Assembly: GCA_028714615.1 (NCBI GenBank)
Contig: JAQTMA010000106.1
Coordinates: 1 to 13,846 of the forward strand
From: Anaerolineaceae bacterium
GTDB lineage: Bacteria > Chloroflexota > Anaerolineae > Anaerolineales > Anaerolineaceae
Length of the DNA stretch: 13,846 nt
Reading direction: 5' to 3'
Part shown: one piece after another, positions 1-6,215 of the stretch
How positions within the stretch are numbered: position 1 is the first letter of the stretch
How the letters are laid out: the number at the start of each line of letters is the position of its first letter
The notes under the pieces: generated by a model
Told to the model about the DNA's origin: nothing
Database searches by the model: none
The model's input: the letters and a program-made list of their open reading frames with translations, nothing else
Position numbers and translations under genes: made by a program

Positions 1-613
1 AACTGGTGACCACCACTGCCAGCGTGTCAATATGCCCCAGCGCGAAAAGCAGCGAACTGAACAGGATGGCCGGCCACAGGCTGAAATGCTCTCGAAACCA
101 GGTAAACAACGCACCGCGGAAAAACAATTCCTCTGAAATCGGTGCGATGATGCCGGCCATCAGTAGCGTCACGCTGAAGTTAAGCCAGTTAAAACCGGTA
201 GGAACCAGGACTTGCATCCGCGCAGAATCGACTATGGAATTCAAGTTCCCTTCGAACAGTAAGGTGATCAGCAGCGCCAGCAAAATGCGCAGGGGGTAAA
301 AAGCAATCACCACCAGCAAGGCCAGGAGCAGCCAGTTCCATTTCCAGCGGGGTGGGATCAGGCCGATCCCTTGCCAGGATAGCCTGCCGCGTCGCACGCC
401 GACCAGGTACACCGTGCCGATGAAAGACACAATGTTGAGTGCATAGATGATTGCACTGGAGAGCAGGTCTCCTGGGTGCAACACCCCCCGTAACGCATAC
501 CCGGACGCGAAGAATGCCCCGAACCCGATCACCAGGTAAAGGACTAAATCCAGCCAATTCGAATTTCTGATTGCAGATGGTTGGTTGTTGATTTCAGATT
601 TCTGATCGATCAT
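1..613 (-). CDS. CPBP-family intramembrane metalloprotease, C-terminus outside window
   Basis: The minus-strand frame from an ATG at 611-613 runs open to the left edge (204 codons seen). It encodes a hydrophobic protein with membrane segments near residues 21-42, 50-72, 93-120 and 146-160. Two signatures of the CPBP/Abi (type II CAAX prenyl protease-like) family follow: a glutamate pair in ISEELFFRG (E161, E162, R166) and FALGH (F190, H194), which match motifs 1 and 2 of the family active site. Motif 3 lies outside the window. Bacterial members process membrane peptides or proteins; the substrate here is unknown. It is third in a minus-strand series after the membrane protein that stops at 707. 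The start is uncertain: the first 18 or so residues (polar, Asn/Gln/Ser-rich) are encoded by a degenerate repeat, no good ribosome binding site is seen, and an upstream TTG is in frame. Family call firm, start not. Confidence 0.82.
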   Translation of the reverse strand, partial: MIDQKSEINNQPSAIRNSNWLDLVLYLVIGFGAFFASGYALRGVLHPGDLLSSAIIYALNIVSFIGTVYLVGVRRGRLSWQGIGLIPPRWKWNWLLLALLVVIAFYPLRILLALLITLLFEGNLNSIVDSARMQVLVPTGFNWLNFSVTLLMAGIIAPISEELFFRGALFTWFREHFSLWPAILFSSLLFALGHIDTLAVVVTS

Positions 614-714
614 CTCAATCGATTGTTGATTTTCGATTTGATATTGGAGACCGCTGATCAGGGGCAAGGGAAAAGAAATCTACAATCAGCAATCAACAAT
701 CAAAAATCACCTTA
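560..714. repeat. Degenerate GATTGTTGATT-type inverted/tandem repeat patch
   Basis: This patch is built from variants of GATTGTTGATT and its complement. The left side carries gattgcagatggttggttg, gatttcagatttctgatcga and gattgttgattttcgattt. The right side (about 677-706) carries the opposite orientation (gaaatctacaatcagc, aatcaacaatcaaaaatc). The two sides can therefore pair into an imperfect stem around the middle, near 640-675. The patch fills the gap between two minus-strand genes and enters the first codons of the downstream protease gene. Such short dispersed repeats are familiar between genes in Chloroflexota, but membership of a known family is not established here. It could act as a processing or stability element between operon members. 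Confidence 0.55.
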
Positions 715-1582
715 TTTCTACCCACAAATATAACACACACATCCCCACAAGCATCAGCAGGATGGCGCCGGTGAAGATCCAGGTTAGCGGGTTTCCCAGG
801 TTAAAGTCGCTCCACGAGCGGGCAACGCCCACCAGCACCAATGCAAAAGTGACCGCGAGCGTTTCCATGACTACCTGGGCAGAACTCCATCGCCGTTCGA
901 ATATCAGACCCAGCCCGGTGACGCCCATCATTACGAACAGCGATCCGATCACCTGCGCCCCCAAGGGTGCAATCAGCCAAGGCCATCCCCCTCCGGCAAA
1001 TTCCGGCGCGAAGAAGAGCGCAGCGCCGATCGTCAAATTGGAAACTGCTACCGCAATCCAGGGAAGGTTGAAGGAACGGGGCAACACCACATCGTGCACC
1101 GGCGGCATGCGAGGATCCTGGGCCAGGTTGCGGTACCAGATCAGCGGGATCAACCAGGAGGTAATCGCATAGAGGGCCACCCACACCAAAAACGCCGGCG
1201 AACTGTGGTTGAACGTGTCCCAATGGATGATGGTAACCAGGCCGCCCATGAAAGAGAACACCATCGCAGGAAGAAAACCCAATCCGACAATGTGCCAATG
1301 GCGAGCCAGGTACACCCGGCTGAAGAAATAGGCCCCACCGGCATAGGCCGCTCCAAGCATCAGAGCGGTCATGCGGGAAGAAGTCGACCAGGCGAATAAC
1401 AACTGGGTATCATCCGGCCAGAAGGTCAGCACGATAAAACCTGCTAATAAGAATGGTACGAGGAAAAAAGCGGTCCAACGGGTTTCGGAGAGTACCCGGT
1501 CATGATGGGCGCTACTGTACCGGGCAAAACGCAACGTGAGCAGCCCACTCAACCAACTCCTGGTTGAACGATTGCGTTTCAT
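707..1582 (-). CDS. Polytopic membrane protein of unknown function
   Basis: About 291 residues, with roughly eight to nine hydrophobic stretches spread over nearly the whole length, so an integral inner-membrane protein. I recognise no family motif. A short basic N-terminus (MKRNRSTRS) suggests a cytoplasmic start. A longer open frame reaches back to 1672, but that start would lie inside the preceding oxidoreductase gene. The ATG at 1580-1582 lies 19 bases after that gene's stop and has GGGGAGGA directly upstream, although this Shine-Dalgarno sequence sits unusually close to the ATG. The stop TGA is at 707-709, within the right side of the repeat patch. The 19-base spacing implies co-transcription with the geranylgeranyl reductase-type gene, and perhaps a role in the same lipid or membrane process; that is inference only. 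Confidence 0.75.
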   Translation of the reverse strand: MKRNRSTRSWLSGLLTLRFARYSSAHHDRVLSETRWTAFFLVPFLLAGFIVLTFWPDDTQLLFAWSTSSRMTALMLGAAYAGGAYFFSRVYLARHWHIVGLGFLPAMVFSFMGGLVTIIHWDTFNHSSPAFLVWVALYAITSWLIPLIWYRNLAQDPRMPPVHDVVLPRSFNLPWIAVAVSNLTIGAALFFAPEFAGGGWPWLIAPLGAQVIGSLFVMMGVTGLGLIFERRWSSAQVVMETLAVTFALVLVGVARSWSDFNLGNPLTWIFTGAILLMLVGMCVLYLWVEIR

Positions 1583-1601
1583 TCCTCCCCGAGGCTTCTG
1601 C

Positions 1602-2873
1602 TCACTCAAGCCGGTCCTCCTCACGTAGAACCGGTCTACGTCCCCCTCGGTTGCTGATCGGGAAAAACCCACCCGTGGACGTCACTGCCAATCGCCCGGC
1701 GCGCTGTTGTGAACGCTTAGATGCTCCCAACAGCACCGCGAACGTATCGATCCCCAAACGCAAAGGACCCAATGCGCGGCGCATGCCCTGATAGGTCAGT
1801 TCGCCGCCTAACAGACCGCACAACAGGTTCCAAGCCGCCGGAACGTGGTGGATATAGGCGTATCCGAGGTGGGGAAGCAGATTCAACACATCGCTGAACC
1901 GCTGCGAAGCCCAATGTTCCGAACCGAGATCATCGTCGATGCGGTTTTGATACCTGCCAAGATCCGCCGTACCTCCGGATAGCCACGCGACTGCTTCCTC
2001 AGCCGCAGCCTTTCCACTCCAGATGGCTGCGTAGATGCCTTCACCCATGAACGGATCGACCAACCCGGCGGCATCCCCCACCAGCATCACCCGGCCTTTC
2101 ACCACTACTTCCCCGGATCGACGCATCGGTAAAATATGGCCGCGTATCCTGGTCAGCCGGGCAGGGTCAAACCCGTAGGAACGGGTCAAGTAGTCTAGTT
2201 CTCCACGCAAAAGCCCCGCGGCATGCCGCCATGCATATACCCCCAGGTTGAGATGATCGCCCTTCGGAAAGACCCAACCGTACCCCCCCGGCAAACGCCC
2301 ATAATCGATGGCAGCCGTATGCACCCAGCAGGAGTCTTCCAGGTTGTCCAGCGCCAGATTGCCTTCCAATCCCGCGCAGGCGAGGGGATGGGGAGAAAAA
2401 CCAGCCAGGCGTGCGGTTCGCCCAATAGCGCCGTCCGCAACCACCAAGACACCTCCCGAGAAAACCTGCCCGCCGGCTCGCACTGTAACTGTAGTGGGTG
2501 CGAACTCGACAGCCTCAACCGGATGACGCTCGTAGAAGCGCGCGCCTGCGAGAGCGGCTTGTTCAACCAGGTAGCTATCCAGGCGGTCCCGGCGGGTCAT
2601 GTAGGTGATCGGCTGTGCAGAAGAATGGAGCACATCTTGCTTGCGGCGCAAGGAGAAGCGGATCGAGTCAACGGTGCGTTCGATCACCGCATCTAGAGGA
2701 AAGGGTAACAGTCGGGCGGCGCGCAGGTTGACTCCGCCGCCGCATGGTTTGTCCCGCGGAAATTGCGCCTTATCAATCATCGAAACGGTCAAACCTTTTT
2801 CGGCGCAAATCCTCGCTGTTGTACTTCCCGCCGGCCCAGCTCCAATGATGAGTATATCTGCCTGAATCCCCAT
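1602..2873 (-). CDS. Geranylgeranyl reductase-family FAD-dependent oxidoreductase
   Basis: A 423-residue flavoprotein. Residues 6-17 hold the Rossmann dinucleotide site (ILIIGAGPAGS). Residues 41-48 hold DKPCGGGV, and residues 266-280 hold GDAAGLVDPFMGEGI, the second FAD-binding motif; this set is characteristic of the geranylgeranyl reductase family of FAD/NAD(P)-binding proteins. Members saturate isoprenoid chains of quinones, chlorophyll or archaeal-type lipids, or hydroxylate/halogenate other substrates, so the exact substrate cannot be read from sequence. The protein lacks an obvious membrane anchor but probably works on lipid substrates at the membrane face. The start ATG (2871-2873) is preceded by AGGTAGGC at a suitable distance. 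It is the first gene of a minus-strand series with the membrane protein 19 bases downstream. The C-terminal 30 residues are basic and look non-conserved. Confidence 0.88.
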   Translation of the reverse strand: MGIQADILIIGAGPAGSTTARICAEKGLTVSMIDKAQFPRDKPCGGGVNLRAARLLPFPLDAVIERTVDSIRFSLRRKQDVLHSSAQPITYMTRRDRLDSYLVEQAALAGARFYERHPVEAVEFAPTTVTVRAGGQVFSGGVLVVADGAIGRTARLAGFSPHPLACAGLEGNLALDNLEDSCWVHTAAIDYGRLPGGYGWVFPKGDHLNLGVYAWRHAAGLLRGELDYLTRSYGFDPARLTRIRGHILPMRRSGEVVVKGRVMLVGDAAGLVDPFMGEGIYAAIWSGKAAAEEAVAWLSGGTADLGRYQNRIDDDLGSEHWASQRFSDVLNLLPHLGYAYIHHVPAAWNLLCGLLGGELTYQGMRRALGPLRLGIDTFAVLLGASKRSQQRAGRLAVTSTGGFFPISNRGGRRPVLREEDRLE

Positions 2874-2909
2874 TTTGCCTACCTTAATCGGATTGCATTA
2901 GTAGTAATT

Positions 2910-2938
2910 AGTGTATCATAAACCGAAGTGTGTTGAAA
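2910..2938 (-). promoter_or_regulatory. Possible promoter for the minus-strand oxidoreductase operon
   Basis: On the minus strand TTTCAA (2933-2938) and TACACT (2910-2915) are separated by exactly 17 bases. Transcription would start about 30 bases before the ATG at 2873. The -35 box is a poor match, so this is a weak prediction; an overlapping TATGAT offers a second -10 choice. Confidence 0.3.
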
Positions 2939-2965
2939 GCCTGCCCAACAAATTCCAAGAGGGCG

Positions 2966-3049
2966 ATCTTACCCTACGTCATTCTTAAAATAATTACCAA
3001 TATCTTGCAATATGACTATATTTATCCTATAATAAAAATAGGGTAAGAT
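2966..3049. promoter_or_regulatory. 11-bp perfect inverted repeat bracketing an AT-rich promoter
   Basis: ATCTTACCCTA at 2966-2976 is the exact reverse complement of TAGGGTAAGAT at 3039-3049. The 62 bases between are very AT-rich and contain the plus-strand promoter at 3005-3033; the right arm falls on the predicted transcription start. The arrangement fits a pair of operator half-sites, possibly looped, or the ends of a tiny inserted element. No flanking target duplication is evident. Confidence 0.45.
3005..3033 (+). promoter_or_regulatory. Sigma70-type promoter upstream of the small ORF
   Basis: TTGCAA (3005-3010), a 17-base spacer and a consensus TATAAT (3028-3033), inside an AT-rich stretch. 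The predicted start is near 3040, giving a leader of about 110 bases before the ATG at 3153. Confidence 0.6.
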
Positions 3050-3091
3050 TCGGGCAATTCATTCGGGAAGTAAATTACTCCACAGCGCTTG

Positions 3092-3140
3092 TCCGAATTC
3101 CCAAGGTGAACCCTGTTCGGATTGCGGATCGTTTACAGGG
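3092..3140 (+). promoter_or_regulatory. Leader hairpins next to the small-ORF ribosome binding site
   Basis: TCCGAA (3092-3097) can pair with TTCGGA (3116-3121). CCCTG (3111-3115) can pair with CAGGG (3136-3140), which ends two bases before the GGAGG at 3142-3146. The two pairings interleave, so only one can form at a time, and the second sits against the ribosome binding site. This could modulate translation of the 27-codon ORF, but the stems are short. Confidence 0.3.
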
Positions 3141-3152
3141 CGGAGGTGAAAC

Positions 3153-3236
3153 ATGGGAGTGGTATATTTTGTCGTAGCAGCATTAGGGATTCTCTTTTGC
3201 GCTTTGAGCCTGCTAAGTTACAAATCCGAAGCGTAA
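3153..3236 (+). CDS. Possible 27-residue single-pass membrane peptide
   Basis: ATG to TAA, 27 codons. The peptide begins MGVVYFVVAALGILF, continues with a second hydrophobic run (CALSLLSY) and ends in the charged tail KSEA, so almost all of it is one transmembrane helix. The ribosome binding site is close to ideal: GGAGGTGA with a short gap to the ATG. A good promoter lies about 110 bases upstream. No family is recognised. It has the size and shape of small membrane subunits such as KdpF, but no kdp genes follow and the tail does not match. It stands alone in a gene-poor stretch before an IS630 relic. The evidence is the ribosome binding site, promoter and hydrophobic composition; chance cannot be excluded at this length. 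Confidence 0.45.
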   Translation: MGVVYFVVAALGILFCALSLLSYKSEA

Positions 3237-3551
3237 ACGCCGATTAGAAGCTGCCATCAGCCTCCCATTCGCAGGTGGTTGATATCGGACTGACTGTCCC
3301 TGGTTCACCAGCTTGGAAAGGGACAGGTTATTCAAAACCCCGGCTAACCCCCGGGATTTGCTTTTGGTAAGGGGATATATCCGGGAAATCTATGGGGATA
3401 TCCCTACCCGGTTCCACAGGGGAATTCCGGTTGTCCTCCGCTTTCGTCTACCATACACTAATATGAGTTATACGGGTGAGAACGGAGCTAAATCAGGATC
3501 GTAAGTTCCTTTGGAACCCGTTGCTCCAGGAGAAAGCAGGCCCCGGCTAAC

Positions 3552-3590
3552 TGCCACGACTCTGGCAAACAATCCTTTTTTCTTTTTTTC
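3552..3590 (+). terminator. Possible weak intrinsic terminator
   Basis: A 5-bp stem TGCCA/TGGCA (3552-3556 with 3563-3567) is followed after eight bases by a T-rich run (six T, C, seven T). The T-run is strong, but the stem is short and the gap to the T-run is too long for a textbook terminator. Confidence 0.35.
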
Positions 3591-3618
3591 GAGAGCCGAT
3601 CCCGTTCTTCCTGTCTCG

Positions 3619-3644
3619 GCCTCCGCGACAATTGTCGCGGGGGC
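3619..3644. repeat. Strong palindromic hairpin
   Basis: CCGCGACAATTGTCGCGG at 3623-3640 is a perfect 18-bp palindrome. The flanks extend the stem on RNA to GCCTCCGCGAC paired with GTCGCGGGGGC (one U-G pair) around an AATT loop. No T-run follows, so it is not an intrinsic terminator. It could be an operator for a dimeric repressor, or the product of an old insertion. Confidence 0.55.
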
Positions 3645-3682
3645 GACGCTTTACTATGCTCGCAAATCTGCGTTCAAACCTA

Positions 3683-4864
3683 CTAGTAGTTAGTCACAGT
3701 GATAAAGATGGAGTAAACTTGGGCAAAGGAGACCCAAAATGCCCAAGAAGCTGTTCCTGGTCAACCTAAGTGAAGCCGAGCGAGACCAGTTGCTCGAACT
3801 CAACCGCAAAGGCACCCTCAGTGCCCGCAAGATGAAACGCGCCCAGATCTTACTCCAGGCTGACCAAGGCTTTACCGATCCGCAGTTCATGGCCGCCCTC
3901 CACGTCAGCCGTCCCTGCGTGGAGCGTCTGCGTAAACGCTTTGTCGCCGGGGAGATGGAGCGCGCTTTGAACGAAGATCCCCGCCCCGGCCAAAAGCGCA
4001 AGTTGGATGGTCGTGCGGAGTCCACATTGATCGCCACGGCCTGCACCACTGCACCCAAGGGCATGACCACTGGACCCTGCGCCTATTGGCGGGCTAACTG
4101 GTGGACCTGGGGGCGGTGGAAGATATTTCGTATGAAACCGTGTGCCGCAGGCTAAAAAAACGCGTTGAAGCCCTGGCAGCAGGAAATGGGGTGCATCCCC
4201 CAGGCCAGCGCCGAGTATGTGGCCTGCATGGAGGATGTGCTGGATTTGTACAAGCAGCCCTATGACCCTCTGCATCCGGTGGTGTGCTACGATGAATGGC
4301 GCCGGGCGTTGATCAGCGAAACGCGTCCCGGTCTGCCCCTCCAACCCGGCCAAGTACGGCGGGTGGACTATGAATATGAGCGTCATGGGGTGGCTTATCT
4401 GCAGATGATGTTTGAGCCTTTGGCGGGGAAACGCCGTATTTGCATCACCCCGCAGCACACCATGCACGAATTTGCACAGGGGATGCACTGGTTGGTCGAT
4501 GACCTGTATCCCCGAGCCGAGCTGATCGGGGTGACGCCGGTAATTTGGCTACTCATAAGCCCGCTGCCTTGTACAAAGTCTTTTCCCCCGCTAAAGCCCG
4601 GCGCATTCTCAAGAAATTGGAGTTTCACTGCACGCCCAAACATGGCAGTTGGTTGAATATGGTTGAAATCGAATCCTCCATTTTGGACAGGCAATGTTTA
4701 GAGCATCGCATGGATTCCAAGGAGATCTTGATCCGGGAAACCAGCGCTTGAGAGCAAGAACGGAATGAGAAATCGATCATTGTGGATTGGCGCTTTACCA
4801 CAGAAGATGCCCGCATCAAGTTGAATCACCTTTATCCATCAATCGTTTGTTGACAGACTACTAG
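3683..4864 (+). mobile_element. Decayed IS630-family insertion sequence (copy 1)
   Basis: The outer sequence CTAGTAGT starts at 3683. At the other end the complement of 4864-4857 also reads CTAGTAGT and continues TGTCAACAAACGATTG. The left end is worn (TAGTCACAGTG). TA dinucleotides lie just inside both ends (3687-3688, 4859-4860), as expected for IS630, which targets TA; the exact element boundary relative to the TA is therefore ambiguous. The length of about 1.18 kb is normal for the family. It contains one broken transposase gene. Its right end (4806-4864) matches the second relic at 11186-11244 at 56 of 59 positions. Confidence 0.8.
3739..4853 (+). pseudogene. IS630-family transposase, frameshifted and interrupted
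   Basis: Starts MPKKLFLVNLSEAERDQL with a ribosome binding site (AAAGGAG) and reads through the N-terminal helix-turn-helix region in one frame to about 4060. The family pattern then continues in the other frames. HDHWTLRLLAG is followed by an in-frame TAA at 4095-4097, then LVDLGAVEDISYETVCRRL. After another shift come KPWQQEMGCIP, the first catalytic-region motif VVCYDE, and EPLAGKRR to about 4540. A further shift gives NLATHKPAALYKVF, CTPKHGSWLNMVEIE and, after a stop, DWRFTTEDARIKL to a TGA at 4851-4853. At least three frameshifts and two stops rule out a working enzyme. The middle catalytic aspartate region (normally MDN) is scrambled near 4535. Identification as the IS630/Tc1-like DDE family is firm. 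Confidence 0.85.
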
Positions 4865-5092
4865 CCTCAAGCTGCTTTACGACCACCGCACGGAGAGCGT
4901 CGGGGTCAAATTTCTGGGCGCTAACAATGGAAGGCTTACCGCCGTATCTGAAAATCGGTAATCTTTCGCTCTAGAACGGCTGGGCAGGCTTCAAACTGCG
5001 CATGTCGCCTGGAAGATGTTGTCGCTGTAACATTGAGATGCTTGGAAGCTAAAAACCAGCGTCTATCGGCGGCACTTCTGTCCAGAAAGACT
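4865..5092. other. Intergenic stretch, nothing recognised
   Basis: Between the IS630 relic and the strong hairpin there is no supported gene on either strand. The only structure is TGTCCAG/CTGGACA (5079-5085 with 5091-5097), which overlaps the next hairpin. Confidence 0.5.
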
Positions 5093-5125
5093 GGACAAAA
5101 CGGCAAACGATTTGCCGTTTTGTCC
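5079..5125 (+). repeat. Perfect 15-bp inverted repeat overlapped by an alternative hairpin
   Basis: GGACAAAACGGCAAA (5093-5107), loop CGA, then its exact complement at 5111-5125. The left arm's first five bases also belong to a second stem, TGTCCAG/CTGGACA (5079-5085 with 5091-5097), so the two structures exclude each other. The right arm ends one base before the -35 box of the next promoter. The DNA form could be an operator. The RNA form, followed by GTTGTTTT, could stop transcription entering from the IS element. Confidence 0.6.
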
Positions 5126-5126
5126 G

Positions 5127-5155
5127 TTGTTTTGGCTATTTTGCCCAGCTATAAT
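5127..5155 (+). promoter_or_regulatory. Sigma70-type promoter for the secreted-protein operon
   Basis: TTGTTT (5127-5132), a 17-base spacer and a consensus TATAAT (5150-5155). The predicted start is near 5162, leaving a leader of about 170 bases before the ATG at 5334. That leader holds an AAGGAGGGG at 5215-5223 with no start codon at a usable distance. Confidence 0.55.
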
Positions 5156-5333
5156 ACTTATAGACCTGCTGAAAAGATCACAATAATCTATCCATTTCAA
5201 TCATAATGTTCGCTAAGGAGGGGAATCGAAGCGATACCAACTGTCCTGCTGCCATCCCAACTAAACCTATTAATCAAGACGCTTAAGCGCCATCACAATT
5301 CTTCACCCAAATCAACGCACCTACAGAGGACAC

Positions 5334-6215
5334 ATGAAAAACTTCAAATGGATCAACCTTTCGTTGCTCCTCCTCCTGGTTCTGCTGACAGCTTACCAGG
5401 TGGGGAATGCCTCGGCAAAAAGCGGTCTCCCTGCGCCATCCCCGGCTGCAAAAATTAAATCCAGCGAGTTACCAAAAAGCGATCTCGAAGGCATGTACCA
5501 GAAAGCAACTGCCCTGACAGATAAATTTGCCAGCACGTTCATGGCCAGACCAGGCAAATGGATCCATTGGTCAGCGGTCATTGCCAATGATCCTGACGAG
5601 CCAATGGTTTATCCGAATGGGTCGATCATCCCACCCACGACCGTGCACGAGGCCTGGTATACTTTAAATTCCGCGGGCTTTATCCAGGAGGGGCTTTATT
5701 TGGTCAAAGATCCAGATGGAAATGTGATTCAGCAGGTTGTTTACCGAGATAACATTTCCTACAACCTGACTTTCTCCTGGCTGCCACCTACCAAAATGAC
5801 CGCCGACAACTCTGCGCCTGCAACCTCCTTCGATTTCCATTTCGCTAATGAACTGCGTAAAATGATCGATGCGGGGACAATTACCCGTGCCGCGCAACAG
5901 ACCGCAAGTGCGGCTGGTCAAACGTCTGCCCACCAGCCAGATTTGAAAATGACTATCGAGCAGGATTACCAGGAGCCTTTAACTATTTCCGGGATGGCTG
6001 CACCAGTCCAATCGGTCAGCACCCGAATTGGTTATGACTCACGATCCGGTGCGAGCAATCAAATCGAGACCAGTTACCACCTGACCAACGGAGAAGACTT
6101 GACCTCCATTATAACGGTCACCACACTGGAAAAGGTAGAAATTTTGCCCACTGATATCCAGCAGCTCCAAGAGCTGATGTCCCAATCCATCCAGAGAAGA
6201 GGAGGTAACCCATGA
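5334..6215 (+). CDS. Secreted protein sharing a domain with the neighbouring anti-sigma-like protein
   Basis: 293 residues. An N-terminal signal peptide has a hydrophobic core at about 8-20 and a likely type I cleavage after NASA (residue 28); there is no lipobox cysteine. The mature part opens with a Pro/Ser/Lys-rich linker. The rest resembles the C-terminal domain of the protein encoded at 7536-9653: PGKW near residue 73 against PGWV near 507, EAWYTLNSAGFIQEG (106-120) against [15 protein letters not shown] (538-552), and PDGN (127-130) against PDGR (559-562), with equal spacing in this block. Both end in a similar helix (LPTDIQQLQELM against [12 protein letters not shown]). No named family is recognised. 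The gene follows a good promoter, has AGAGGA before its ATG, and overlaps the next gene by four bases, so the two are translationally coupled. The fold is probably a beta-rich export domain; the function is unknown. Confidence 0.8.
   Translation: MKNFKWINLSLLLLLVLLTAYQVGNASAKSGLPAPSPAAKIKSSELPKSDLEGMYQKATALTDKFASTFMARPGKWIHWSAVIANDPDEPMVYPNGSIIPPTTVHEAWYTLNSAGFIQEGLYLVKDPDGNVIQQVVYRDNISYNLTFSWLPPTKMTADNSAPATSFDFHFANELRKMIDAGTITRAAQQTASAAGQTSAHQPDLKMTIEQDYQEPLTISGMAAPVQSVSTRIGYDSRSGASNQIETSYHLTNGEDLTSIITVTTLEKVEILPTDIQQLQELMSQSIQRRGGNP

Larger units (their letters stand above)
3237..3682 (+). other. Gene-poor stretch with several hairpins and palindromes
   Basis: No convincing gene lies here. 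The stretch is rich in self-pairing: CTGTCCCT/AGGGACAG (3294-3301 with 3319-3326), CCCGG/CCGGG (3339-3343 with 3351-3355), the palindrome GGGATATCCC (3395-3404), GGAGC/GCTCC (3484-3488 with 3533-3537) enclosing GTTCC/GGAAC, TGCCA/TGGCA (3552-3567) before a T-rich run, and an 18-bp palindrome at 3623-3640. The string CCCCGGCTAAC occurs twice (3338-3348 and 3541-3551). It may be the 3' part of the small-ORF transcript, a structured RNA, or remnants of older insertions. No riboswitch class was recognised. Confidence 0.35.

Noticed and set aside
189..557. 122-codon minus-strand open frame beginning MAGFSPLPG
   Set aside because: It lies in another frame of the CPBP protease gene, whose EELFFRG and FALGH motifs are in the competing frame; the 122-codon product is Arg/Pro/Ala-rich and has no motif.
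1583..1672. Upstream start giving a 321-residue form of the membrane protein
   Set aside because: The added 30 residues overlap the end of the preceding gene and are polar and unlike the rest; the ATG at 1582 has a GGGGAGGA ahead and sits just after the upstream stop.
3153..3236. KdpF potassium-ATPase subunit
   Set aside because: Size and hydrophobicity fit, but the C-terminal residues do not match and no kdpA/B/C genes follow.
3313..3504. 63-codon plus-strand frame starting with TTG
   Set aside because: No ribosome binding site, no recognisable motif, and it runs across several hairpins; treated as non-coding.
3237..3660. A known riboswitch such as ydaO (cyclic di-AMP), prompted by CCCCGGCTAAC
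   Set aside because: The other conserved blocks of that class are absent and no suitable downstream gene follows.
3850..4488. 212-codon minus-strand open frame
   Set aside because: It lies antisense to the IS630 transposase remnant, which is clearly recognisable on the plus strand across several frames.
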